This document shows, one piece after another, positions 13,001-21,400 of a stretch of DNA of 64,000 nucleotides (the stretch's first letter is position 1; each line of letters starts with the position of its first letter). A program made the translations under genes and the position numbers. Source of the stretch: Harmonia axyridis (taxonomy: Eukaryota; Arthropoda; Insecta; Coleoptera; Coccinellidae); the NCBI RefSeq assembly GCF_914767665.1, contig NC_059502.1, positions 8,866,001 through 8,930,000 of the forward strand, written 5' to 3'. The notes beneath the pieces were generated by a model. That model saw only the letters and a program-made list of their open reading frames with translations, did not search any database and was not told where the DNA came from.

Positions 13001-16000
13001 TTGCATAACATTGGAAAATCTGAGAAACCAATTAAAAAAATGTTCAGAGCATATTATCCCCTCTGACCTATACGCTTTTGTTTACGTTCGCCCAATCGTA
13101 CGCTCTTAAAATTTTCCGTTTCGTTTGACAAACAAGGGTGAATTGATGTCAATCGCCAATCGATTAGCAGGCTTCTCCGATCGACGTAGGACATTTCTCA
13201 TTAAGGCTGTTTGTTTTACGTCGATTGGCGCTAACTTGAGTGGACCGAGAATCATTTCTAATCAAGCTGTCCGGATCTTTCCAGTTCGTTCGGGTGCGAT
13301 GAAACCGGAAAGGCGAGCGAATCGAATCGCCTCAGAAACTGTGACGTCTTTCCTCCGCCGAGATATACAGTTGTATCCGTTTTTGTGCGCTCGACGGAGG
13401 TGAAATTTTGTTGAAGCTGTTGTAGCCACACTCTAATTCAAGAAATTTTTATAATCTTTTAATGAGTAGTTTAGACAAGGAGTCTTAATCTACGCCCACT
13501 ATGAAATACAATACAACTTAACCCTACAACTACCAATCACATCACCCAATACGTCTTCGACTACCTTTCTCTTCTACACCGAAAAGTGCAATCTATGGGT
13601 TGTGAATGGGTGTAAAGATGCGTTCATATTAGCGAAACTTCCTCGCGAAAATTACTCGGGCGAAACTTACTCGCTCCCTGAGAAATATCGCACTACCCAA
13701 AATAGTGCACAAATGGGCGAACCGCCTTCAGTACTTGTTTCGCAGCCAGCTGCTATTTCTGTCATATCAATATTATTTTTGTGGAATCAACGGGAATAAG
13801 ATAAATTGCCGTCCTCGAAGATAGTAGAACAAACATTTATTCCTTAGAAGAAATTCCAATATGGAAACAACCTCATGAAAATGGTAGGAATGGTACAAAA
13901 ACCCATTCATCCCTCTCGCAACTCTGAGGGCGTAATTCTCTCGCGAAATAATTTCGCGAGGAAATTACTGATTTCAAAGTTGATACAATATTTACATCAA
14001 TATGATTTTGAACATGTCTACAAAAGTACCCGATTCAATTGTTTTTACATTGGTATATATTATATAATTTTTGTTATGCTCGATACGGTTCTGTATAAAA
14101 GAAATAATAGTCCTCTAAAAAAATGGTGAAGCTCTGATGTTAAGCTGAGGCTCTTCGAATGCTCTTGAATACCTATGATGAGGCCGTCATTAGTAAAAAA
14201 ACTTGCCGAGAGTGGTTTCAACGCTCCATAAGAACGTTGATTATACGTCGAAAACCAGCATGGCGGTGGAAGAGAGAAGGTTTTCGAAGATGCAGAATTG
14301 GAGGCATTACTTGATCAAGACTCGTGTCAAACGCAACCAGAATTGGTAGGATCATTGGGAGTGACGCAACAAGCCATTTTAAAACGCCCAAAAGTCATGG
14401 GAATGATTCAGAAACAAGGAAATTGGGTGCCGTACGAGTTGAAGCCGAGAGATGTTGAATGGCGTTTGTTTGCTTATGAACAGCTGCTTGCAAGGCAAAG
14501 ACGGAAGGGACTTCTGCATTGCATTATGACTGGAGACGAAAAATGGGTCCATTACGATAATCCCAAGCGCAGAAGATCATGGAGATATCCCGGCAATGTT
14601 TCCACGTCGACGGCCAAACCGAATATTTACGATTTCAAGGTCATGCTCAGTATTTTGTGGGACGAGCTCGACGTAGTGTATGATGAGTTGTTAAAACCAA
14701 CTGAAACAATTACAGGCGATCATTATCGAACGCAATTAATGCATTTGAACCGAGCATTGAAAGACAAATGGCGCAACACAACGAGAGACATGATAAAGTA
14801 ATTTTACAGCATGACAATGCTCGACCCCATGTTGCGAAAGTGGTCAAGACATACTTGGAAACGTTGAAATGGAAAGTCCTAGGCCACTTGCCGTATTCTC
14901 CAGAAGTTGCTCCTTCGGACTATCACTTATTTCAATGACACACGGCCTGGCTGACCTGCACTTCCGGTCTTATGAAGAAGTAAAAATTGGATCGATTCGT
15001 GGATCGCTTCAAAAGATGACTAGTTTTTTCAACGCGGGATTCGTACGCTGCCAGAAAGATGGAAGAAAGTAGTGGCCAGCGATGGACAATACTTTGAATC
15101 ATGAATGTATAGTTTTTCACAATGAAGCCTCGAATTTCGGAAAAAACGGCGGAAGGAAAGTTTTACGCCTATGTAAATAAGTGTCATCCTTATACCGTCT
15201 ATACAACATACAGCAGTTTCATAATTTTGTTCCGCGTAATTGAGCACATCTGACGCATCATGTATGGTTTTGAGATCACCAAGTTCAATCCAGCATGCAA
15301 TTTTTAGCTTCGAATATAATATGAATCAAACGCTGGACGAGTTTCATGAAAAACTCTGAAAGGATATTACGAGACAGCCATTATCCGGAGTCCCCCAAAA
15401 ACCTCGAATTTCACCGACTATTAAGCTACGGTTTCCTAGAAAAGCGGTGCCGTTATCTAGCGGCCGTCATTTTGCGGTGGTTAATAACGACCGTCTTTGC
15501 GGTGACCAACCTGTGGTTTCCTAGGAAGTAGTCCGACCGTATTCAATCGTCACTCAGTGGTCAATACTCACTCGAGAGTAGTAGATTGTGCACTGGTGAA
15601 AAATGGACGGTTTGGACATAGCATTATTAGTATTTTTGGATGATGAAGAGTCATCAGAAGACGAAAACAATCGTTTGGAGGAGAGTGTCATGTTCAAAAA
15701 TCGTGAAACTGAGGGTGCATTTCGAATTTTAGTGCGTCGCCATCTGCAGTGTAATGACGAAAAATTTAGGCAATACTTTCGCTTAACCTGATTTTTGAAG
15801 TGTTACTCCAATTTCTTTCCACAAATTGTGCTTCATCTGGGCTTGTCTATACTCTTTGCATTTTATATTATATAAAGCTTCATGATTCTTGACAAAATCA
15901 ATCAATTGTTCATCATTTTCACTCGTCCAATTCACGTTTCCACTCATTGTATGCGCACCGCTACACGCGAAAAACGTTGAACTACTGTTCACCACCGCTA

Positions 16001-19000
16001 TGACGGCCGTCATGCAACTGACGGCACCGCTATTTGACGTTACGGTGACACTCAACGTACTCTAGGAAACCTACCCCGATGTTATTCATAGAGAACGTAT
16101 GGTAGACATCACCCAACGTTATATTACGGCCGCTAGATAACGCCACCGCTTTTCTAGGAAACCGTAGCTTTACCTCGTTTCCGTCAAAAACCATCCAACT
16201 ATGGATGGTACGAATGATATTACATTGTCAGGAAATAGGAATTATGGAACGCAGGGCCACCATTGTCTGCAATTCACGTAGTCGACAGCCGTAATTAAAT
16301 CCATGGGGTTTTCAGATACTCCAGATAAGAAACTGGGGCAATGACAATCGATATTCGCCCCACTTGACCACTGCTATAGAGTTCTTGAGCCTTTCTACAC
16401 AAAGTTTCTTCGGTGGTTCTTTGTTCGATTGAAATGCGTTTTTATGCCTATGTTTCTCATGTTATTCGTGATTGATTCAGTTCATAGAGTAATAAACGTA
16501 GATAGAGGGAGTATACGCAATTTTTACATGTCCCCAACATGGTTGGATTATGTTGTCGGATTGTGATGAATTTTCAAATCCACAATTTCACTATGTCGTT
16601 ATGAATGTCTATTATATTGAACGAAATATATTTATTTCAGTGATTCCTGATTAAATATGCAAATTTGAGTATTTTTCCTAATTGTCGAATTTATAATAAG
16701 CAGAATATTTATTATTTTCTGTATCTACCTGCTGTAATCTAAGGTTTGGCAACTTTTGCTCTCCTAGTGTCATCGGTTGTTTCACGTCGTTTGGTGCGCT
16801 TGAAGTTTGTTTTATGAATTTCTGATATATTTAGGTAGTCATTTCAATATATTTTGAGTTAATATGAAACGTTGATCAGTATGGGACATAAGAAGTGCAT
16901 TCTCTGTGGAGAAACTCGCGAATTGAGTGAAATATCGTATCACTGATATGTTTTCATTTCCGCGCGCTTCTTGTCAAATTTGAGAGTTTAATTTTTCATG
17001 ATGTATACATTTTCATCTGATTCTGAATCAAATATGGTAATAATCACGCTACAACATCAGAGGCAACAGTCAGACAATCACCCTCAACGCCTGCTATACG
17101 TGGATGATTCAAAAATAACAACAGGTAACAAAAACCATCTGGAAACTAGTTGAACAAGATGTGAGGCTGGTATTCGGTCTTCGGTGACGTTCTCTCAGCG
17201 TAGCGCGAGGGAGAAGAACCAATCGTTCTTCGTAGCACGAGGGAGAAGTCAAGATGAACCAATCGTTCTTTGGAATAGACAAAGGTAAAAGCAATGAAAT
17301 CGGATTATACTTTGAAATGATACAAAACGGACGAATCAACCTTCAAAGAATGAAGGAAGATTTAACAACTGAGTTCATTTGGAGAACCAACAAAATTTTG
17401 AAGACGGTAAGAACATGAGGAGAGCCATCAATGCATATGCATTTTCGATTCTAACATACTCGTTCGATATAATTTCCAAATGAAAAACTTCGATGACAAG
17501 AGCAGACCATCACCTTACAAAAAGTAGGATCGAGGGTCTGCTGAACAGCATGGATCTTGCTCATAGAAAGCCTACGTACATACATCAAGCAAATACATCA
17601 GAGTTCTACCAAAAATTGTGTGAAACAGACGAATGAACACTTTTTAAGGAGCATCTTTCATAGAACCACCAGACAATACCAGAAAAACTGCAACAATGGG
17701 TGAAGAACACCCTACATAGAAGACATTTCAAGGAGGTAAACCAGGATCATGTCGACATCGAAGCATAGAACTATTGGCTCACATCAAGTGCAATGTATCC
17801 AGAAACGAAAGGTTTTCTTTTAGCCATCCAAGATCAAGTGATCTCAACAAGAAACTAATGCAAACATTTCATAAAAGATTTATCTCTGACGATCGGTGCA
17901 GCAGGGACGGTGAAACAATTCCTAGGAAGCGAGATACAGGCCCAACGACCGTCAAGAAAGCATAGATGAGGACCAGAGGGGCTACGAGGAACGGACAGTA
18001 CCCTATCCTTCTCATATTTTAAATATCCGAGTTTTCATGGTTTTTGTGAAGCGATCAAATTGAAAATATATCTAAAGATTTTAATCATTATTTCACATCT
18101 ATTTGTAAAAACTCAACGTTCTCTGGTTATTGACAAGCGATCAACATAAAATTTTGTTAGATGCTTGAACTGTTATTATCATATTTCTATCTACACGCAA
18201 AATTTCGACTATACTATTACTGAAATTATAGATTTTTTGAGTTCTGCTCAAATTTCATTAAGTTGTAATGACTTTATTACAAATTCAGAAACGAGCCACG
18301 AAGTGAACGTGAGTTAAAATGAGTTTTCTGTACGAGTATTATACTATATTTTTTCACTGAGTTTTTTTTTGGAACTAATGAAATATTTTCATAAATTTCG
18401 TTTAGTGATTTCTGCATTAAAAAAATGTTGGTTGGCAGAACTGTTTTCTGTATCACAAATTCAACAGATAATAGATAAATCCGTGACAGAAGAGTTCCAA
18501 GAACCAACATATAATAATGAGATATAAGAATGAAATATGTGTGGAACTAAGATATTCCTGCACGATTTTGAGAATTGGAGAAAAACTATTTTCCTCGTTT
18601 TTGGAAGGATTCACTCCCTGAAAACTTTGACCTTTATTTAGAAACACTCCGTATATGGAATCTCGACCAAAAAGTCTCGTTATTATTTTGTTGTTGAGCA
18701 GACAGTTAGATCGATTACCTTTGTGTAAGATTTGCAGATTTTCCTTTTTCCTAGGGATTACTCAATTATATCCAGATTTATTGTCATGTCAAACCTTGGC
18801 GCCAGCACAAAAACAGGAGTTAGCACGTACAACCAAGCAGACAAAAGCAAGCAGAACCGTCTTTACCACCAAAGCTACCAACAGCAAAAAAGCAACCGAG
18901 CCCCAAAATTCGTAGACCTTCCTACCGTACCTTGAGATCACAGTCGACCTCGCCGCCGGCTCCTCCACCAAAAAATCATCCCTTCTCGAGACCACCGCTG

Positions 19001-19145
19001 GGGCGCTTCCACCAGAAACGAACTGGAGGGCCTTCTTGAAGCCGTCCAGAAATCCAGAATTCTGACAGCTGGCTACTGTCGTGGGCCTGTAAATTTCGTT
19101 GTTGCTCGCTAGGGAGCTGTAAGAGCCGCCTGGGCTACTCGGCAT
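774..19145 (-). CDS. MESK2: NDRG/MESK2 family protein, 5' part of a spliced gene
   Basis: Five coding exons (18931-19145, 9194-9271, 7598-7797, 1569-1689, 774-1062) join in phase into an NDRG-family protein; the gene continues left of the window. NDRG proteins have an alpha/beta-hydrolase fold but no hydrolase activity. They act in stress response, differentiation and vesicle traffic, and fly MESK2 was found as a Ras/KSR pathway suppressor. Recognisable blocks in order are VMVATQGYRNKPAIVTYHDLG, NFCVYHINAPGQEEGA, LPEDYIYPTMDELA and IGFGVGAGANILARYAL (first split by the exon-3 end only downstream). The nucleophile elbow reads G-V-G-A-G, with Gly where a hydrolase has Ser, which is typical of the family. 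The gene spans more than 18 kb because its introns are loaded with transposons. The symbol follows the fly orthologue and is an assignment by family. Confidence 0.9.
1569..1689 (-). CDS. MESK2: NDRG-like gene, exon LSSFQAFFNYIDM to QTLPE
   Basis: This is a 121-nt exon, too short to stand out as an open frame. The acceptor (TTTCCAG) precedes 1689 and the donor GTGAGT is at 1568-1563. Its phase accepts one base from the 7598 exon (T|AT, Tyr) and gives two to the next exon (GA|C). It encodes FNYIDMRALIENFCVYHIN followed by APGQEEGAQTLPE, the family's most conserved N-terminal region. Confidence 0.9.
1814..1930 (-). repeat. 117-bp MITE with GGGCCAGTTGCACCA ends
   Basis: The left end GGGCCAGTTGCACCATTTGC is mirrored at the right end by GCAAATGGTGCAAGTGGCCC. 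TAA flanks both sides (1811-1813 and 1931-1933), so the element is bounded by a 3-bp TAA target duplication. That, its size and the long near-palindrome fit a PIF/Harbinger-type MITE. No coding capacity. It lies in an NDRG-like gene intron. Confidence 0.75.
2015..2282. repeat. Hairpin-rich inverted-repeat element
   Basis: The outer ends ATATTTTTTTCGGCAACC (2015-2033) and GGTTACCGAAAAAATATT (2265-2282) form an imperfect inverted repeat. Two short GC-rich hairpins lie inside. The first is CCGGGAAGTG / CACTTCCCGG at 2036-2057. The second has 14-nt perfect arms CCGGCCTAGTCCGG at 2087-2100 and 2115-2128. The GC content contrasts with the AT-rich surroundings. It is probably a small non-autonomous element of unknown family. 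Confidence 0.55.
2725..2835. repeat. Short tandem palindromes around TACCTACAAGGTAGAT
   Basis: The motif CTACCTACAAGGTAGAT and variants recur three times within about 100 bp, with TAGATCTATGGG at either side. Each unit is itself close to a palindrome (CTACC...GGTAG). A minor local repeat with no coding content. Confidence 0.5.
3258..3556 (-). other. Unassigned open stretch with a 5' splice-acceptor-like end
   Basis: On the minus strand a frame is open for about 95 codons. It starts just after TAATTTCCAG (acceptor-like, ending at 3553) and ends at a TGA (3260-3258). It contains RTPLIVDVSQTGIPKFQE, SIFGERLRNGD and RWTLVWEKPG. The composition looks protein-like, but no family is recognised. It may be an exon of a gene nested in the NDRG-like gene's intron or a fragment of an old mobile element. 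Stops lie immediately upstream in frame. Confidence 0.25.
3803..4208. repeat. Repeat nested inside mariner copy A
   Basis: Intact copies read straight from ATGATTTC to TGGCATATGACC. Copy A has about 400 bp between those points. The same repeat occurs at 18255-18650 in inverse orientation. Shared landmarks are CAGTTCTGCCAACCAACA, ACGAGCCACGAAGTG (inverse here) and AAAATCGTGC. No coding capacity is seen. The insertion is therefore younger than mariner copy A. Confidence 0.7.
4204..4851 (-). pseudogene. Mariner-type transposase, catalytic part (copy A)
   Basis: This 215-codon frame covers the whole DDE region. It has LFSNEAHFWLNDYVNKQN with the first acidic position mutated to Asn (SNEAH, against SDEAH in other copies), QHDGATCHKARATIDLLK and TPLDYFLWGYVKSLVY, then a C-terminus ending GGHMPE. 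The loss of the first Asp, the third acidic change (CNL for CDL) and the missing N-terminal middle make it inactive. Confidence 0.9.
5789..6362 (+). repeat. ~575-bp MITE family THAP-M, copy 1
   Basis: It is bounded by inverted ends: GAGTAATGAACATAGATAG with AGAGGGAG at left, and CTCCCTCT with ATCTATGTTCAT at right. Three more copies lie at 16482, 29011 and 41236. Each carries TACATGTCCCCAACATGG near one end and GTTGGGGACAAAAT near the other, plus a short open stretch reading about MGHKKCxLCGETRELSEIS (degenerate here). No full transposase. The name is a working label only. Confidence 0.75.
6363..7597. other. Intron sequence, nothing recognised
   Basis: AT-rich intron DNA of the NDRG-like gene. 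The 60-100-codon frames on the minus strand (6524-6826, 7077-7277) have no family resemblance and no splice context. A poly-A tract lies at 7389-7401. Confidence 0.6.
7598..7797 (-). CDS. MESK2: NDRG-like gene, exon TMPSDSMDDIELKN to HDLGLN
   Basis: This is a 200-nt exon. The acceptor CTTTCAG precedes 7797 and the donor GTGAGT is at 7597-7592. It begins CACG-ATG: the first C completes a codon from either upstream exon (GG|C Gly from 9194, AG|C Ser from 18931), so both joins stay in frame. It encodes SDSMDDIELKNIQLHFPASR, SRIAETMQEEMVETDRGTV and YRNKPAIVTYHDLGLN. The ATG at 7793-7791 could also start a short isoform. Confidence 0.9.
7798..9193. other. Intron, no element recognised
   Basis: AT-rich intron of the NDRG-like gene. 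An ACAGGGTTTTCCAATAAG motif at about 8263 belongs to the dispersed ACAGGGT-ended repeats seen elsewhere. Nothing else stands out. Confidence 0.6.
9194..9271 (-). CDS. MESK2: NDRG-like gene, 78-nt phase-symmetric exon
   Basis: The acceptor TGTTTTAG precedes 9271 and the donor GTAAGA follows 9194. The length is 26 codons exactly, entering and leaving in the same phase, so inclusion or skipping does not shift the frame between 18931-19145 and 7598-7797. When included after the 18931 exon it reads RTDSVNTNTNKK-MPSSGTIAEEAALLG. It has its own in-frame ATG at 9237-9235, so it could also be the first coding exon of a transcript starting nearby. Which is used cannot be told from sequence. Confidence 0.7.
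9801..10642 (-). pseudogene. Mariner transposase, mauritiana-like, decayed
   Basis: Three successive minus-strand frames make up one transposase. The first is MDSSKQKISYILQFFFGKGE at the N-terminus (10630 down). The second is FATGDEKWIKTWSWSKRNEP with the first Asp (about 10280). The third is VFHQDNISSH with the second Asp and HPSYSPDLEKY with the third (about 10010-9910). Stops and frameshifts separate the blocks, so it is dead. It lies in the NDRG-like gene's long intron, in the same orientation as the host gene. Confidence 0.85.
10700..13075. other. Intron sequence, nothing recognised
   Basis: AT-rich intron DNA of the NDRG-like gene with scattered 60-65-codon frames that lack family features. 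No repeat with clear ends was found. Confidence 0.55.
13080..13420 (-). promoter_or_regulatory. GC-richer island in the intron, possible internal promoter
   Basis: This 340-bp stretch is clearly richer in CpG than its neighbours. It has CGCCCAATCG and CGCCAATCG (CCAAT-like) and GTGACGTC (CRE-like, about 13342). It lies upstream of the 9194 exon in the gene's direction and could serve transcripts that start with that exon. A 92-codon frame on the plus strand here has no recognised family. This is inference only. Confidence 0.25.
13631..13972. repeat. Candidate MITE with CCTCGCGAAA inverted ends
   Basis: The left end CTTCCTCGCGAAAATTACTC is mirrored at the right by TTTCGCGAGGAAATTAC. The right arm also contains the palindrome CTCGCGAAATAATTTCGCGAG split around TAA. 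The inner parts (TCCCTGAG and CTCTGAGGG) match inversely too. The interior has no recognisable coding content. Confidence 0.5.
14150..15110 (+). pseudogene. Mariner transposase (DD34D type), frameshifted
   Basis: It starts near 14160 with NTYDEAVISKKTCREWFQ (a helix-turn-helix part). It continues in the 167-codon frame 14298-14801: LGVTQQAILKRPKVMGMIQK, then TGDEKWVHYDNPKRRRSW with the first Asp, and PTETITGDHYRTQLM. A frameshift near 14785 moves it to another frame, which gives ILQHDNARPHVAKVVK (second Asp) and YSPEVAPSDYHLF, where the usual D of SPD is Glu. Stops follow. Dead copy in an intron, opposite in orientation to the host gene. Confidence 0.9.
15603..15791 (+). pseudogene. Harbinger transposase N-terminal remnant
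   Basis: This 62-codon frame starts MDGLDIALLVFLDDEESSED and ends CNDEKFRQYFRLT. It is the characteristic opening of PIF/Harbinger nucleases (acidic start, then a KFxxYFR motif). The DDE nuclease domain that should follow is absent, because the frame stops at the deletion junction. Confidence 0.8.
15783..15941 (-). pseudogene. Harbinger accessory protein (MADF/Myb-like) N-terminal remnant
   Basis: The frame from the ATG near 15941 reads MSGNVNWTSENDEQLIDFVK, then HEALYNIKCKEYRQAQMKHN and LWKEIGVTLQ. That is the pattern of a MADF / Myb-SANT-like DNA-binding domain (W..E.d..LI.fv...p.LY......Y.....k...W..i). PIF/Harbinger elements carry such a second gene. The C-terminal part is missing. Confidence 0.75.
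16482..16990 (+). repeat. MITE family THAP-M, copy 2 (right end lost)
   Basis: The left end CATAGAGTAATAAACGTAG is present and the body matches copy 1, including the clearest version of the short open stretch (MGHKKCILCGETRELSEISY at 16874-16936, then TGA). The sequence diverges after CGCGCTTCTTGTCAAATTTGA, before the right inverted end. Confidence 0.75.
17030..17975 (+). pseudogene. Non-LTR retrotransposon reverse transcriptase, C-terminal remnant
   Basis: Broken plus-strand frames carry INAYAFSILTYSFDI (about 17425), EFYQKLCETDE (17605) and HFKEVNQDHVDIEAS (17728). Next come SSAMYPETKGFLLAIQDQVI across a shift, KHFIKDLSL and DDRCSRDGETIQ (about 17895). This order is the region after the catalytic motifs in insect non-LTR elements. 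Many stops and shifts; no 5' part or tail is defined. Confidence 0.6.
18255..18650. repeat. Second copy of the repeat nested in mariner copy A
   Basis: Shares ACGAGCCACGAAGTG, ATGTTGGTTGGCAGAACTG and a variant of AAAATCGTGCxxGAATAT with 3803-4208, in inverse orientation. Frames here (18277-18510, 18453-18647) are not coding. Confidence 0.6.
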
Positions 19146-19232
19146 CGTACGACGACGTTTCGTGCCCGATAACACTCATCGGGTCATTTTACAAAATAAA
19201 CGGTTGCTTTCAGAAAATGGTTGTTACCAGTT
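18931..19232 (-). CDS. MESK2: NDRG-like gene, first coding exon (long N-terminus)
   Basis: The acceptor CCTTATTGCAG precedes 19232 and the donor GTACGG follows 18931. The ATG at 19145-19143 opens MPSSPGGSYSSLASNNEIYR, then NSGFLDGFKKALQFVSGGSA and DDFLVEEPAARSTVIS, 71 codons plus two bases. Those two bases (AG) join in frame either to the 78-nt exon at 9271 or directly to 7797. The upstream 87 nt are untranslated and hold a four-codon upstream frame. No signal peptide or membrane segment is evident. Confidence 0.75.
19176..19187 (-). other. Four-codon upstream ORF (M-T-R-stop)
   Basis: In the leader of the NDRG-like mRNA, ATG ACC CGA TGA lies 31 nt before the main ATG. The context AAAATGA has A at -3. 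It could lower translation of the long form. Whether it is used is unknown. Confidence 0.4.
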
Positions 19233-19788
19233 CTGCAATAAGGGTCCGATTAGATGGTGGAATTTTGAATTTTAATGATTAAGGTATTTGCCACTAGGGA
19301 ATTATGCAAATTTTCAGTTGATCAATAGGTCCGGATTGGAGCCAAGAAATTGTTTGGTTCGGTCGCGAAAATCAATTTTTTTTATTGCAGAACTAGACGA
19401 GTTCATGCAATTCAAGCTGAGGTGAAAGCCGAGACAATAAGCTAGACATCACAATTAAGTTCCAAAACATGCAAAAGCTCACAAAAAATGCTTTTTGAGG
19501 GTGTAAAAAATAACACTAAAATATTAAGGGTTTTTTTTAGATTAAAATTTTGTTTTCAATAACTCTCCTCCCACTTTACATATTCTACTGCCAATACTCG
19601 GAAAAATTTTGATTGAGAAATGTGACCTAAAAATATATGCCTAGGAAAACCCTATTTTCAACGGATATACCCGCTGGAAATATCGATTTTCCACGATTTT
19701 CCCGATTCGGGAAACACCCTTGTCCTTCGATAACAGGACCACCCCACCTAGTTTGCTAAACGGCCATAGTAATCCAAGACCAACTTAC

Positions 19789-19990
19789 CTCAAAATATAC
19801 AAATAACCACTCACTGTTTTACTTTTAACACAACACTTATTCAATTTTCAAGCTGATTGTAGCTTGACGTGTGACGTTTCTCTGACTACGACGAACTGAA
19901 TTTCTTCAGGCATTGGGCAAGTTGCCGTCACGTGACCGACAGACTTCCGCGCGGACGACGCAGTGGCGTGGCACGGGCAATTCTGAAGTA
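19789..19990 (-). promoter_or_regulatory. Promoter and untranslated first exon of the NDRG-like gene
   Basis: A donor GAG|GTAAGT at 19789 (minus strand) matches the acceptor before 19232, implying a non-coding first exon reaching to roughly 19870-19900. Upstream lies a GC-rich stretch (about 19900-19985) with GTCACGTGAC, GTGACGTTT and CCGCGCGGACG. It has no obvious TATA box. The exact start is not visible. Confidence 0.5.
19927..19936. promoter_or_regulatory. Palindromic E-box GTCACGTGAC
   Basis: A 10-bp perfect palindrome around CACGTG, the site bound by Myc/Max, USF and MITF-type bHLH-zip factors. It sits in the putative promoter of an N-myc downstream-regulated family gene. Confidence 0.5.
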
Positions 19991-20940
19991 ATCAGTCTTT
20001 CAATAACTTCTTCAATGCAGTCAATCTCAACTAGTTCCACTTTACTAACATTCCGCATTTATTGAATTTGAAGGCCTTTCTTAGTTGAATCAGTTTTTTA
20101 TTAATCTATATAGGATTTCAAAAAATTATATTGAATTTAATAGGATGAGAGAGACGCCTCTGGATACAGCCGATATTGATTACTCCGTAGGTGGAGGCAT
20201 CTGTAGGAAATTGTCGGTATTAAATTCAGGAGATGAAAGTGGATCCCTGTTTATATTTCCACCAGTGGTGGAGCTAAGGAATATTATGACTGTCGGCAGA
20301 GTAGCTGAAGTTTTATTAATTTTTTGTCATGAGACGGCGCAAGAACTGCACGTGAAATTGTATTCAAATAGTTACTCCAAAGTATCAAAAAATTCAATAT
20401 AAAGTACACAGGAAAAATCTCTCAGGTAAAAACATTTGATTTCACAAAAGTCGAATGCATCTGTAGCTATCATTATGTAGGATTTGTCTAAATTCAATTT
20501 ATATATGAATGAATATATGATCAATTAGAACATTTTCATTAGAAATAACAAAATCTTCATTTTCCTTCTTTCTATATAATATTATTAGAACAATCAACAA
20601 TCCAATTCGAGAATGTACTCCAAAAATTGAGTATGTTACGCCACTGATATCAATTTATTTTAATTGAGTAATGATGTTTCCTTAGGAAGTAATGGTCTAT
20701 GAATAAGAAATGCAATTGAAGATAAGTAGGAATCTGGAATGAACGTTTCTTCTTATTTGTAGCAATTATATCTCAAATAATGTTACAGGCAAATATGTAT
20801 AAAATTTTGGAATTCGAACTAATGAGGCCATTGTAAAGTTTTAGGTTTCACAGGGATAGCTATATTGGAATTCGAATTTCGGAATAAGAATTCACTTTCA
20901 ATCATTGTATTCTGATCTTTCTTTTTCGTGCGGTGTTATC
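19991..20940. other. Spacer between the NDRG-like promoter and the tRNA array
   Basis: A plus-strand 105-codon frame (20085-20402, starting MNQFFINLYRISKNYIE) has no recognised family. The rest is AT-rich and featureless. Confidence 0.5.
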
Positions 20941-20958
20941 TAGAGAAAAAAAATAGCG

Positions 20959-21032
20959 TGGCCCATGAGGGGATCGAACCCGCGACCTTCGCGTTATTAG
21001 CACGACGCTCTAACCAACTGAGCTAATGGGCC
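20959..21032 (-). tRNA. tRNA-Ile(AAT), array copy 1
   Basis: A 74-nt cloverleaf. The acceptor arms GGCCCAT/ATGGGCC pair fully, the D arm is GCTCAGTTGGTTAGAGC, and the anticodon loop CTAATAA gives AAT (read as IAU after editing). The T arm GCGGGTTCGATCCCCTC has one C-U mismatch that all intact copies share. The A box (TAGCTCAGTTGG) and B box (GGTTCGATCCC) serve RNA polymerase III. A T-run just downstream (A-run on the plus strand at 20944-20953) is the terminator. The conserved 5' flank is TTACACT. Confidence 0.97.
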
Positions 21033-21204
21033 AGTGTAATGAGTTAAGTAACACAGAGGCACCTGAACTTGTCTCTGAATTAAAAATTAAAACACTGTTT
21101 CAATCATCGTTTTCTGATCTTTATGTTCGTACCTTTATTTGAATTTTGTAATGAAAACTCTGATTCTATCATTGTTTTTGAACTTTCTTCTGAAAAAAAT
21201 TGTA

Positions 21205-21277
21205 TGGACAGTGAAGGGATCAAACCCGCAACTTCGCGTTATTAGCACGATGTTCTAACCAACTGAGCTACTGGGCC
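21205..21277 (-). pseudogene. tRNA-Ile pseudogene, 73 nt
   Basis: Same layout as its neighbours, with anticodon AAT kept. One base is missing in the variable/T region, the T loop reads GGTTTGATCCC, and the acceptor arms (GGCCCAG against CTGTCC) no longer pair well. Probably not functional. Confidence 0.8.
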
Positions 21278-21400
21278 AGTGTAAAAAGTATGGTTCCAAA
21301 GATATAGCGATATTGGAAATGGAATTTCTAAATAAAAACTGATATCAATTTCTGTATTTGAATTTTTTTTTACTGGCACCATTTTGAGAAAAAAATTTCG

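Larger units (their letters stand above)
15424..16169. mobile_element. Minimal PIF/Harbinger element with TTA target duplication
   Basis: The ends AGCTACGGTTTCCTAGAAAA and its inverse are the outer part of ~43-bp near-perfect inverted repeats (one clear mismatch), flanked by TTA at 15421-15423 and 16170-16172. TTA/TWA duplication is the PIF/Harbinger signature. Inside are the starts of the two genes such elements carry. A transposase N-terminus is on the plus strand (15603) and a MADF/Myb-like protein N-terminus is on the minus strand (16055). They converge and meet at about 15785-15790, where the centre of the parent element has been deleted. Confidence 0.9.
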
